DNA from: Nitrospira sp. SG-bin2
GTDB taxonomy: Bacteria > Nitrospirota > Nitrospiria > Nitrospirales > Nitrospiraceae
Reading direction: 5' to 3'
DNA: 64,000 nucleotides
Assembly: GCA_002083405.1 (NCBI GenBank)
Contig: LVWT01000022.1
Location: forward strand, 100,678 to 164,677
Position 1 is the stretch's first letter; every line of letters starts with the position of its first letter. This document shows positions 17,144-24,926 of this stretch, piece after piece. Below the pieces are notes generated by a model. The model had not been told where the DNA came from, made no database searches, and saw only the letters and a list, made by a program, of their open reading frames with translations. Made by a program: the position numbers and the translations under genes.

Positions 17144-18622
17144 TTATTTGAACGTTAAGACGGCGTGTCCGGCGAGGTTGACAAGGGGACCGGGGTAGAG
17201 GCCGAAAAACACCACGCCCGCCACTGCGCAGGCGAGCACAATGGACAGGGCCGGCGACATGATGAGACGGGGTGAGGCTGCTGTCAGTCGGTCAGGTTCT
17301 CGCATGTACATGACCATGACGATGCGCAGATAGTAGTATGCCGAGATGGCCGCGAACACGAGGGCCAGGACCGCCAGCCAGGTCAGTCCCGCTTCCACCG
17401 CGGCCATGAAGACGTAGAATTTTCCGATGAACCCGGCCGTGGGAGGGATTCCGGCCAGCGACACCATAAAGACGAGCATCAGCAGCGCTGCGAGAGGATG
17501 GCGTGCGGCAAGGCCGGTGAAATCCTCAATCTCGTCGCCATCGAGCCCGCCTTTGCGCAGCATCGCCACGATGGTAAATGCGCCGAAGGTCATAAAGGCG
17601 TATAGAGCAAGATAGAGCATGACAGCGGTGATGCCATTCGTCTCTCCGGTCTGGGTGCCGGCGACTCCTGTCGCCACGACACCGATCAAAGCATAGCCGG
17701 CATGCGCGATGCTGGAATAGGCCAGCATTCGTTTGATGTTGGTCTGTACCAGCGCCACGATATTGCCCAACACCAGAGTGGCGATGCACAACAGCAGAAA
17801 GATGGCAGACCAATTGGCTTTCAGACTGCCGAGCCCTTCGACGAAGACCCGGAGAAATGCGCCGAAACTGGCGGCTTTGGACGCCACTGCCATGAATGCC
17901 GTGACGGAGGTTGGCGCGCCTTGATAGACGTCGGGAGTCCACATGTGGAACGGTACGACGGCCAGTTTGAATCCGAATCCGACGGCGAGCAAAACTGTGG
18001 CGGCCAAGAGTAGCGGATCGTCCAGGTTTCGGCTTGCGATGGCGGCCGCAATGGCGGGGAGTCTGGTGCTGCCGGTGGCGCCGTAGAGCAGGGAGATGCC
18101 GTACAGAAGAATGCCGGATGAGAAGGCGCCCAGCACGAAGTATTTCGCCGAGGCTTCCAGTGAACGGGGCTCAGACCGTTTGAGTCCTGCCATGACATAG
18201 AGCGAGAGCGACATCAATTCCGTGCCGAGATAGATCGTCAGGAGGTCGGATGCCGATACCATGACCATCATGCCGGAGAGCGAGAGCAGCACGAATCCGT
18301 AGTATTCGCCGAAATACAGCCGCTCTTCCCGCAAGTAGGTATGGGACAGAAGGACGGTCAGGCCGGCCACGAAGCAGAGCAGCAGCTTCCAAAAGCAGGC
18401 ATAGGCGTCGATTATGACGATCCCACCGAAGGCCGATGCCGCATGGTTCATCTGCGAGGCGATCAAACCCATGCAGATGGCCAGTGTGCCGAGGCTCAAC
18501 CAGGCCAGTCCGTCTTTTTGGGATGATGACAGCACCGGATCGAGTACAAGCACAAGGCAGGCGGCGGTGATCACCAGCAGCTCGGGCAGAATGAGGAACA
18601 GATCTCCGGGTGAGAAGGTCAT
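17144..18622 (-). CDS. nuoN: NADH-quinone oxidoreductase subunit N
   Basis: 492 aa, about 14 membrane helices, with the proton-antiporter core. The family segment around TIYLGTELMSLSLYVMAG holds the conserved Glu of helix 5, KLAVVPFHMWTPDVYQGAP the helix 7 Lys, and SSIAHAGYALIG the helix 9 region. One of three antiporter-like subunits that pump protons in complex I. Last nuo gene of the operon; its start overlaps the nuoM stop by four bases. Confidence 0.96.
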   Translation of the reverse strand: MTFSPGDLFLILPELLVITAACLVLVLDPVLSSSQKDGLAWLSLGTLAICMGLIASQMNHAASAFGGIVIIDAYACFWKLLLCFVAGLTVLLSHTYLREERLYFGEYYGFVLLSLSGMMVMVSASDLLTIYLGTELMSLSLYVMAGLKRSEPRSLEASAKYFVLGAFSSGILLYGISLLYGATGSTRLPAIAAAIASRNLDDPLLLAATVLLAVGFGFKLAVVPFHMWTPDVYQGAPTSVTAFMAVASKAASFGAFLRVFVEGLGSLKANWSAIFLLLCIATLVLGNIVALVQTNIKRMLAYSSIAHAGYALIGVVATGVAGTQTGETNGITAVMLYLALYAFMTFGAFTIVAMLRKGGLDGDEIEDFTGLAARHPLAALLMLVFMVSLAGIPPTAGFIGKFYVFMAAVEAGLTWLAVLALVFAAISAYYYLRIVMVMYMREPDRLTAASPRLIMSPALSIVLACAVAGVVFFGLYPGPLVNLAGHAVLTFK

Positions 18623-20172
18623 GGCCTGGGGGTCTCCATGGCCGGAGAATCCCCGCCCGTTGGTGCCGGCAAGAGCTGATCATCAGCGCGCATTGCTGTT
18701 GCTGCAGTAGGAACTGATGTGCGCGCAAGGATCTGATTCACGCTTGCGTGCATGCGGGTCAGTATCGGATTCGGGAAGATCCCGATCAGAAAGACCAGCA
18801 CAATGAGCGGAATCAGTGTGGCCATCTCCCGGCGGTCCAGGTCGCGAAGCGCCGGCAGCATATGCGGAGACGGGAGGCCGAACGCCACACGTTGGATCAT
18901 CCAGAGCATATAGGCGGCCGCGAGAATAATCCCGAGCGAGGCCAGGGCTGTCGCAAACTTGCTCCAGATGAACGTGCCTGCGAGCACCATGAACTCGCCG
19001 ACGAAACTGTTGGTGCCGGGCAGGCCAAGCGAGGAGAGAGCGAAAATGACCAAGAGCGTGGCATAGCGCGGCATCGGTGTGGTCAACCCCGTATTGTCGG
19101 CGATCTGGCGGCTGTGGGTGCGTTCATAAATCACACCGACGCAGAGGAAGAGGCCGCCGGTGGTGATGCCGTGGTTGACCATCTGCATCACGGCGCCTTC
19201 GATACCCTGGATGTTGAACGTGAACAGGCCCAGTGTGACGAATCCCATATGACTGACGCTCGAATAGGCGATGAGCTTTTTCAGATCGGCCTGGGCCAGC
19301 GCCATGTAGGCGCCGTAGATGATGGCGACGATCGACAGCGTGATCATCAGCGGCGCGAAGGCCATCGAGGCATCGGGCAGCATCGGCAGGCTGAACCGCA
19401 CGAATCCATAGCCCCCCATCTTGAGCAGCACACTGGCGAGGATCACGCTTCCGGCGGTGGGCGCTTCCACGTGCGCATCAGGCAGCCAGGTATGGAATGG
19501 GAACATCGGAACTTTCACGGCAAAGGCGGCGAAGAACGCGAGAAAGAGCCAGAACTGCAATGACGCCGGGACGGCGGCCTGGCTCAATTGCACGATGTCG
19601 AACGTATGGCCGCTCTGGAAGTACAACACAAGAATCGCGACGAGGAGCAGGACGCTTCCGACCAGGGTGTACAAGAAAAATTTCACTGCGGCGTAGATTC
19701 GATTTGGCCCACCCCACACACCGATCAGGAGATACATGGGAATCAGCATCGCTTCCCAAAACACGTAGAACAGCACAAAGTCGAGCGCGGCAAAGACGCC
19801 GATCATCGCGCCTTCCATGACCAGCAGCATGGCCATGAAACTTCTGATCCGTTGGTCGATCGAACGCCAGGAAATCAGCACACAAAGGGGCATCAGCATC
19901 GTCGTCATCAGGACGAGCGGCAAACTGATGCCGTCGAGACCGAGCCGGTAGTGAATCGGCGGGGTGGAGATCCACAGGGCGGTCTCGTTGAATTGCATGC
20001 CGCCTGATGATGAGTCGAAGAGCCACCAGAGAGGGAGCGACAGCAGCAGATCGGCGGCGGTGATGCCGAGTGCAATCAGCCGGACGCTGGTTTCCTTTGC
20101 AAAACACAGCGCTACCGCTCCGGCAAGCGGAAGGACGATGAGCAGAGTGAGCCAGGGAAAGGAATGTGTCAT
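18619..20172 (-). CDS. nuoM: NADH-quinone oxidoreductase subunit M
   Basis: 517 aa, about 14 membrane helices. Antiporter landmarks are FYVFWEAMLIPMYLLIGVWG (helix 5 Glu), AVKVPMFPFHTWLPDAHVEAP (helix 7 Lys), SSVSHMGFVTLG, and the LPGTNSFVGEFMVL segment characteristic of NuoM. A proton-pumping subunit of complex I. Overlaps nuoN by four bases and follows nuoL after a 69-base gap. Confidence 0.97.
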   Translation of the reverse strand: MTHSFPWLTLLIVLPLAGAVALCFAKETSVRLIALGITAADLLLSLPLWWLFDSSSGGMQFNETALWISTPPIHYRLGLDGISLPLVLMTTMLMPLCVLISWRSIDQRIRSFMAMLLVMEGAMIGVFAALDFVLFYVFWEAMLIPMYLLIGVWGGPNRIYAAVKFFLYTLVGSVLLLVAILVLYFQSGHTFDIVQLSQAAVPASLQFWLFLAFFAAFAVKVPMFPFHTWLPDAHVEAPTAGSVILASVLLKMGGYGFVRFSLPMLPDASMAFAPLMITLSIVAIIYGAYMALAQADLKKLIAYSSVSHMGFVTLGLFTFNIQGIEGAVMQMVNHGITTGGLFLCVGVIYERTHSRQIADNTGLTTPMPRYATLLVIFALSSLGLPGTNSFVGEFMVLAGTFIWSKFATALASLGIILAAAYMLWMIQRVAFGLPSPHMLPALRDLDRREMATLIPLIVLVFLIGIFPNPILTRMHASVNQILARTSVPTAATAMRADDQLLPAPTGGDSPAMETPRP

Positions 20173-20241
20173 TCGTTAGTTATCATTCGCCGGAGGCCAA
20201 GCGGTCGGTGTTCCCATGGCCCAACGACCGGTGACGGTCTC

Positions 20242-22140
20242 CTAAAACAGGATGAGCATCGTAACAAGGACGACGATGCCGCCTGCCATTGCCAATGCGT
20301 AATGCTGCATCTGCCCGCTTTGGACCAGCCGGAGCAGCCATCCGCTCCAGGCGACGCCGCGGGCGACGCCGTTGACGGCGCCGTCGATCACCTCGACATC
20401 GACGCGTTTCCATAATTCAGAGGCCGCCATCATGGTCGGCTCGACGAAGGCGCGATCGTACGCTTCATCGACGTACCACTTGTTCAACGAGCCTTTGTAT
20501 AGACTCTCCCACTGCCGGGCGAATCGATCCGGCAGATCCGGATTCAATACGTAGACGTAGTACGCTCCGGCGATGCCCGCAAGCCCCATCACGGTCGCCG
20601 CAATCATGATGCCCAGGCCTGCAGCGCCATGTTCCCTTGTATGTTCGCCCCCCGTCGAAAAGACCGGCTCAAGGAATGACGGAATGCCGAGGTACCCGGT
20701 CAGAATGCTGAGGACTGCCAGGATTAAAAGCGGCACGGTGATTGTCCGTGAAGGCTCATGAATATGATCCGCATGGTGCGGATCGACGCGCGACGGTCCC
20801 CAAAATGTCACAAAAACCAGCCGGAAGCTGTAGAAGGCCGTCATGAGCGCTGTGAGCAGCCCCAACACCGCGAGCGCTTGTCCCAGCGGTCCTGACAGCC
20901 AAGCGGCCACCAGGACAGCATCTTTGCTGAAGAAGCCTGCCGTAAGAGGGAAGCCTGCCAAGGCGAGCGATCCGATGACGAATGTCCAGTAGGTGACCGG
21001 CAATTTGTCCTTGAGCCCACCCATGCGGCGGATGTCCTGTTCATGGTGCAGCGCCAGGATGACGGAGCCGCAGCCCAGGAACAGCAGGGCTTTGAACGCG
21101 CCATGGGTCAGCAAGTGGTACATGCCGGACGCATAGGCGCCGAGACCGCAGGCCATGACCATATAGCCGAGCTGGCTGACCGTCGAGTAGGCCACCACAC
21201 GCTTGATGTCCGTCTGAGTTAACGCGATCGTTGCACCCACGACCATTGTCGCCGCGCCGACCAGGGCGACGACCTGCATGGCCACCGGGGACAGGTTATA
21301 CAACGGCGCGAGACGCGCGACCATGAACACACCGGCGGTCACCATCGTGGCCGCATGGATGAGGGCCGAAATGGGAGTAGGACCCTCCATGGCATCGGGC
21401 AACCAGACATGCAACGGGACTTGCGCCGATTTGCCGATCGCTCCTGTGAACAGGAGAAGGCCGATGAGGGTGAACAGCGACACGTCCCAGATCCCACCCA
21501 GGGGGCTCAAGAGGTTGATCGTCTGATTGGCGGCCTCATGCGCGGCCGGGAAAATGTCGTGATAATTCAGCGAGCCGAAGCTGTACCAGACCAGTAGGAG
21601 GCCCAGCAGAAAGCCGAAGTCGCCGACGCGATTGACGAGAAAGGCTTTGGTTGCCGCCGAGCAGGCCGACGCGCGTTCATACCAATGTCCGATCAGCAAA
21701 TAGGAGCAGAGGCCGACGGCTTCCCAGAAGACGAACAGCTGAAGCAGATTGTCGGCCAGCACCAGCATCAACATCGAAAAGGTAAACAGCGCGATATAGC
21801 TGAAGAAGCGGGCATATCCCGGCTCGCCGTGCATGTAGCCGATTGTATAAATGTGCACCAGCGAACTTACGATGGTGACGAGCAGAAGCATGACTGCGGT
21901 GAGCCGGTCGATATAGAGGCCGATATGCACGTCCAGATTGCCGGATGTGAGCCAGGTGTAGAGCGGAACGGAGATGACGGATCCGGAGGCCACCTCGGTA
22001 AATGCGCTGATGGATAACAGGCATGAAAGCAGGACGGCCGGAACGGCGACCAGGTGAGCCTGTTCCTTGATGCGCGCTCCGCCGAGGCCCAGCACCAGAA
22101 AAGCTGCCAGCGGAAGAAATGGGATGAGCGTGTAAAGCAT
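20242..22140 (-). CDS. nuoL: NADH-quinone oxidoreductase subunit L
   Basis: 632 aa. It has the antiporter core (FVFWEAVGLCSYLLIGHWYE, SAQVPLHVWLPDAMEGPTPISAL, YSTVSQLGYMVMACG) plus the long C-terminal part that forms the lateral helix tying the membrane antiporters together, ending in a final membrane anchor (YALAMAGGIVVLVTMLILF). Length fits NuoL (about 610-650). The distal proton-pumping subunit. Confidence 0.97.
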   Translation of the reverse strand: MLYTLIPFLPLAAFLVLGLGGARIKEQAHLVAVPAVLLSCLLSISAFTEVASGSVISVPLYTWLTSGNLDVHIGLYIDRLTAVMLLLVTIVSSLVHIYTIGYMHGEPGYARFFSYIALFTFSMLMLVLADNLLQLFVFWEAVGLCSYLLIGHWYERASACSAATKAFLVNRVGDFGFLLGLLLVWYSFGSLNYHDIFPAAHEAANQTINLLSPLGGIWDVSLFTLIGLLLFTGAIGKSAQVPLHVWLPDAMEGPTPISALIHAATMVTAGVFMVARLAPLYNLSPVAMQVVALVGAATMVVGATIALTQTDIKRVVAYSTVSQLGYMVMACGLGAYASGMYHLLTHGAFKALLFLGCGSVILALHHEQDIRRMGGLKDKLPVTYWTFVIGSLALAGFPLTAGFFSKDAVLVAAWLSGPLGQALAVLGLLTALMTAFYSFRLVFVTFWGPSRVDPHHADHIHEPSRTITVPLLILAVLSILTGYLGIPSFLEPVFSTGGEHTREHGAAGLGIMIAATVMGLAGIAGAYYVYVLNPDLPDRFARQWESLYKGSLNKWYVDEAYDRAFVEPTMMAASELWKRVDVEVIDGAVNGVARGVAWSGWLLRLVQSGQMQHYALAMAGGIVVLVTMLILF

Positions 22141-22149
22141 AATTCTAGC

Positions 22150-22173
22150 AGCTGAGAGCTGAGAGCTGAGAGC
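22150..22173. repeat. Short tandem repeat, 7-base unit
   Basis: AGCTGAG is repeated three times and followed by AGC, in the 93-base gap between nuoK and nuoL. A related GATCAGCCTTCAGCTTCCAG run follows the uvrC start codon at 10197. A slippage-prone spacer; no regulatory role is evident. Confidence 0.6.
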
Positions 22174-22233
22174 ACGAGCATCGGACTCCTGTCCGTGCCG
22201 TTCGCCATACGCGATAAGCCATCTGCGAGTTTG

Positions 22234-22539
22234 TTACCATTTCAGCAAATTGAACTCTTCGATATTGATGCTGTCTTTGGCGCGATGCAGGGCGATGATG
22301 ATGGCCAGCCCGACCGCGACCTCGGCGGCCGCCACGGTCAGGGCAAAAAATACGAACACCTGTCCGCCCATGTCTTGCAGGTATTCTGAAAATGCCACGA
22401 AGTTGATATTCGTCGCATTCAGCATCAGCTCGATCGACAGAAGAATAGCGATAATATTGCGCCGAATCAGTACCCCGACCACACCTGTCAAGAAGACGAT
22501 CGCGCTGAGGATGAGGTAGTACGAAATGGGAATGGTCAT
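22234..22539 (-). CDS. nuoK: NADH-quinone oxidoreductase subunit K
   Basis: 101 aa from the ATG at 22539 (MTIPISYY), the usual NuoK length; the longer frame to 22572 adds a non-hydrophobic tail. Three membrane helices. The conserved membrane Glu residues are visible in LLSIELMLNATNINFVAF and in VAAAEVAVGLAIIIAL. Part of the proton path of complex I. GAGG lies just before the start. Confidence 0.96.
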   Translation of the reverse strand: MTIPISYYLILSAIVFLTGVVGVLIRRNIIAILLSIELMLNATNINFVAFSEYLQDMGGQVFVFFALTVAAAEVAVGLAIIIALHRAKDSINIEEFNLLKW

Positions 22540-22618
22540 GGCAGCCTCGTGAAACGCGGCGGACAATTGCACATGGTCAACCGTATGCCTCGTGGGGATT
22601 TGTCGAACGGGTGGCGGC

Positions 22619-23137
22619 TCACGTTTGACCGCCTTCGCCGATGTCCCGCTTGGCGAGGATGATGGCGCCGATCATCGCCACGAGAAGAATCAGGGAGGCG
22701 ACCTCGAAGGGGAAGAGATAGGTCGTGAACAGCGTCGTCCCGATGGCCATCGTATTGTCGCTCGCCGCGGCTGTCTGTTCGGCCGTGAGCGGACTCGGTT
22801 GCGGAGCAACGCCGTTTCCGGCAAGCAGCACCAGGAATTCCAGCAGCAAGGGGACGCAGACGAATGCGGCAACCCGCCATTGGTGGTGGTAACGGTCGTC
22901 CTGTTTGAGGTTCAGCAGCATGACGACGAACAGATACAGCACCAAAATGGCGCCGGCATACACGATGAGCTGGACGGCGGCGAGGAACTCGGCGTGGAGC
23001 GTGACGTACAGCCCGGCCACATGGAAGAATAAAACCAAAAGAGCCAGCGCGCTATAGACGGGGTTTCTGAGCGCCACGACGAGCACCGCGGTCAACGCGA
23101 TGACTCCGGCAAAATATCCAAAAAACAACTGCGCCAC
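22619..23137 (-). CDS. nuoJ: NADH-quinone oxidoreductase subunit J
   Basis: 172 aa, five membrane helices. The NuoJ signature helix appears as LIVYAGAILVLYLFVVMLLN, with the conserved YAGAI glycine whose helix bulges during turnover. The last helix is LILLVAMIGAIILAKRD. Length and position between nuoI and nuoK are typical. Confidence 0.95.
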   Translation of the reverse strand: MAQLFFGYFAGVIALTAVLVVALRNPVYSALALLVLFFHVAGLYVTLHAEFLAAVQLIVYAGAILVLYLFVVMLLNLKQDDRYHHQWRVAAFVCVPLLLEFLVLLAGNGVAPQPSPLTAEQTAAASDNTMAIGTTLFTTYLFPFEVASLILLVAMIGAIILAKRDIGEGGQT

Positions 23138-23224
23138 GATAGGGTCCTCGCTGTCAACAGGAGCGTAACATCACCGGCGCGACTCGGCTGCGCCGGCCGG
23201 TCAGTCGATAGTCAATTCTGCTCA

Positions 23225-23791
23225 TCATTCCGGTTTTTGCGGTATGTGCTTGAATGCGACGTTGAAGAAGGCCGTGTTCGGATGCTGCAGCTCCAGACGC
23301 TTCTCGCGGATCGGATATGAGCGGTCGCCGATTGCGAGGAGCTGTTCTTTGTTCAAGTGAAGCTGCCGTTTGTCGTAGACCGCCCATTCGAACTCCCGCG
23401 TCATGCCGAGCGCATCGACGGGACAGGCGTCCACGCACATGCCGCAGAACAGGCAGCGGGTCATGTCCATGTAATATTCCTTGGAATAGCGCTTCGTCGG
23501 TTCGCCTGGCACTTCGGCGCTGACCACGCGGATGACGCGTGAGGGACAGGCGGCTTCGCACAGGTCGCAGCCGACGCATTTTTCCGTTCCATCGTCGTAC
23601 CGCAGCAGGGCAAGCATGCCGCGATAGTTGTCCGGCAATGTGCGTTTCTCGTGGGGGTATTGCAATGTCACCGGCTTGTAATGGAGCAGGTGCGAGAGCG
23701 TCGACTTCATGCCGACGAGAATCTCGTAGAACGTGATGGTCTTGAACCATTCCATCAGGTCCGTGCGTCTGGTTGTTGCCGGAGGTGTCAT
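23225..23791 (-). CDS. nuoI: NADH-quinone oxidoreductase subunit I
   Basis: 188 aa ferredoxin-like subunit with two 4Fe-4S motifs: CVGCDLCEAACPSRVI and CLFCGMCVDACPVDAL. These are clusters N6a and N6b that carry electrons towards N2 in NuoB. The N-terminal region (MEWFKTITFYEILVGMKSTL) is the amphipathic helix that docks on the membrane arm. Confidence 0.97.
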   Translation of the reverse strand: MTPPATTRRTDLMEWFKTITFYEILVGMKSTLSHLLHYKPVTLQYPHEKRTLPDNYRGMLALLRYDDGTEKCVGCDLCEAACPSRVIRVVSAEVPGEPTKRYSKEYYMDMTRCLFCGMCVDACPVDALGMTREFEWAVYDKRQLHLNKEQLLAIGDRSYPIREKRLELQHPNTAFFNVAFKHIPQKPE

Positions 23792-23806
23792 AAGCGGTCT
23801 CGCGCG

Positions 23807-24883
23807 TTACTTCATCTGTTGGTGGAAAAATACCGCAAGCGCCGTTACCACGATGTTCGCCAGGGCGATGGGCAGCATGACCTTCCAGCCGAATCGCATC
23901 AATTGATCGTACCGCAGTCTCGGCAATGTGGCGCGGAGCCAGAAAAAGAGGAACAGGAACGAGTACGTTTTGACCGCAAACCACATCGTGTTTTCAACCC
24001 AGGCAAACCCGGGCAGGCCGAGATAGCCGATGAGCGTGCCAGGGTATGGCGCGTTCCAGCCGCCGAGGAACATGGCGGCGGCCACACAGGATACCAGCAC
24101 CATGTTCGCGTATTCAGCAAGATAGAAGAATGCGAACCGGAGGCCGCTGTACTCGGTGAAGAATCCGGCGACCAGTTCGCTTTCCGCTTCCGGCAGGTCG
24201 AACGGGACGCGGTTAGTTTCCGCCACCGCGGAAATCACGTAGACGACAAGGGCAAAAATTTGCGGGGCCGGGAAGGCGAAGACATACCAATTCCAGAACC
24301 ACCCCGACTGCGCGTCTGTGATTTGCACCAGGCTCAGCGAACCAGCCATGATCAGGACGCCGACGATAGAGAGTCCGACATTGAGTTCGTAACTGATGAC
24401 TTGCGCCGCCGATCGCAACCCTCCGAGCAGGGAGTATTTGCTGTTGGACGACCACCCGCCCAGAATGATGCCGTAGGCGCCGATGGAGGCAAAGGCCAAA
24501 ATATAGAGAATGCCGATATTGATATCGCTGATGATGAACGGTTTTATGGAGAAGCTGCCGATCTCGAGGGACTGGTTCGGGCCCCAGGGAATCACGGCAA
24601 ACCCGATGAGGGCGGGAATCAGGGCCAGAATCGGCGCCATGGTGAACAGAAACTTGTTGGCGCCTGCAGGGACAATGTCTTCCTTGAAGAACAGTTTAAT
24701 GGCATCTGCAAACGGCTGGAGAATGCCGTAGGGGCCGACTTCCATCGGGCCCATACGGTCTTGCATCCATCCCAGCACCTTCCGTTCGGCAAGGGTGAGG
24801 AGGAGCACCGTCACGATCACGATACAGGTGACCGCGGCGATCTGAGTAAAGGATACGGCGAGGCGCAACCCTAGTTCTGTCAC
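23807..24883 (-). CDS. nuoH: NADH-quinone oxidoreductase subunit H
   Basis: 358 aa, eight or nine membrane helices. The quinone-chamber landmarks are present: LAERKVLGWMQDRMGPMEVG, QPFADAIKLFFKED, the SVVAETNRVPFDLPEAESEL-type loop (here AVAETNRVPFDLPEAESELV) and TEYSGLRFAFFYLAEY. It forms the quinone entry site and the first half of the proton path. Confidence 0.97.
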   Translation of the reverse strand: MTELGLRLAVSFTQIAAVTCIVIVTVLLLTLAERKVLGWMQDRMGPMEVGPYGILQPFADAIKLFFKEDIVPAGANKFLFTMAPILALIPALIGFAVIPWGPNQSLEIGSFSIKPFIISDINIGILYILAFASIGAYGIILGGWSSNSKYSLLGGLRSAAQVISYELNVGLSIVGVLIMAGSLSLVQITDAQSGWFWNWYVFAFPAPQIFALVVYVISAVAETNRVPFDLPEAESELVAGFFTEYSGLRFAFFYLAEYANMVLVSCVAAAMFLGGWNAPYPGTLIGYLGLPGFAWVENTMWFAVKTYSFLFLFFWLRATLPRLRYDQLMRFGWKVMLPIALANIVVTALAVFFHQQMK

Positions 24884-24926
24884 GATAAGACTCCTGGATA
24901 ACGGCAGAGATCGAACGGTAATGTCA

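Noticed and set aside
23651..24874. 407-codon open frame antisense to nuoH
   Set aside because: Highly charged, low-complexity translation typical of an antisense frame of a membrane protein gene.
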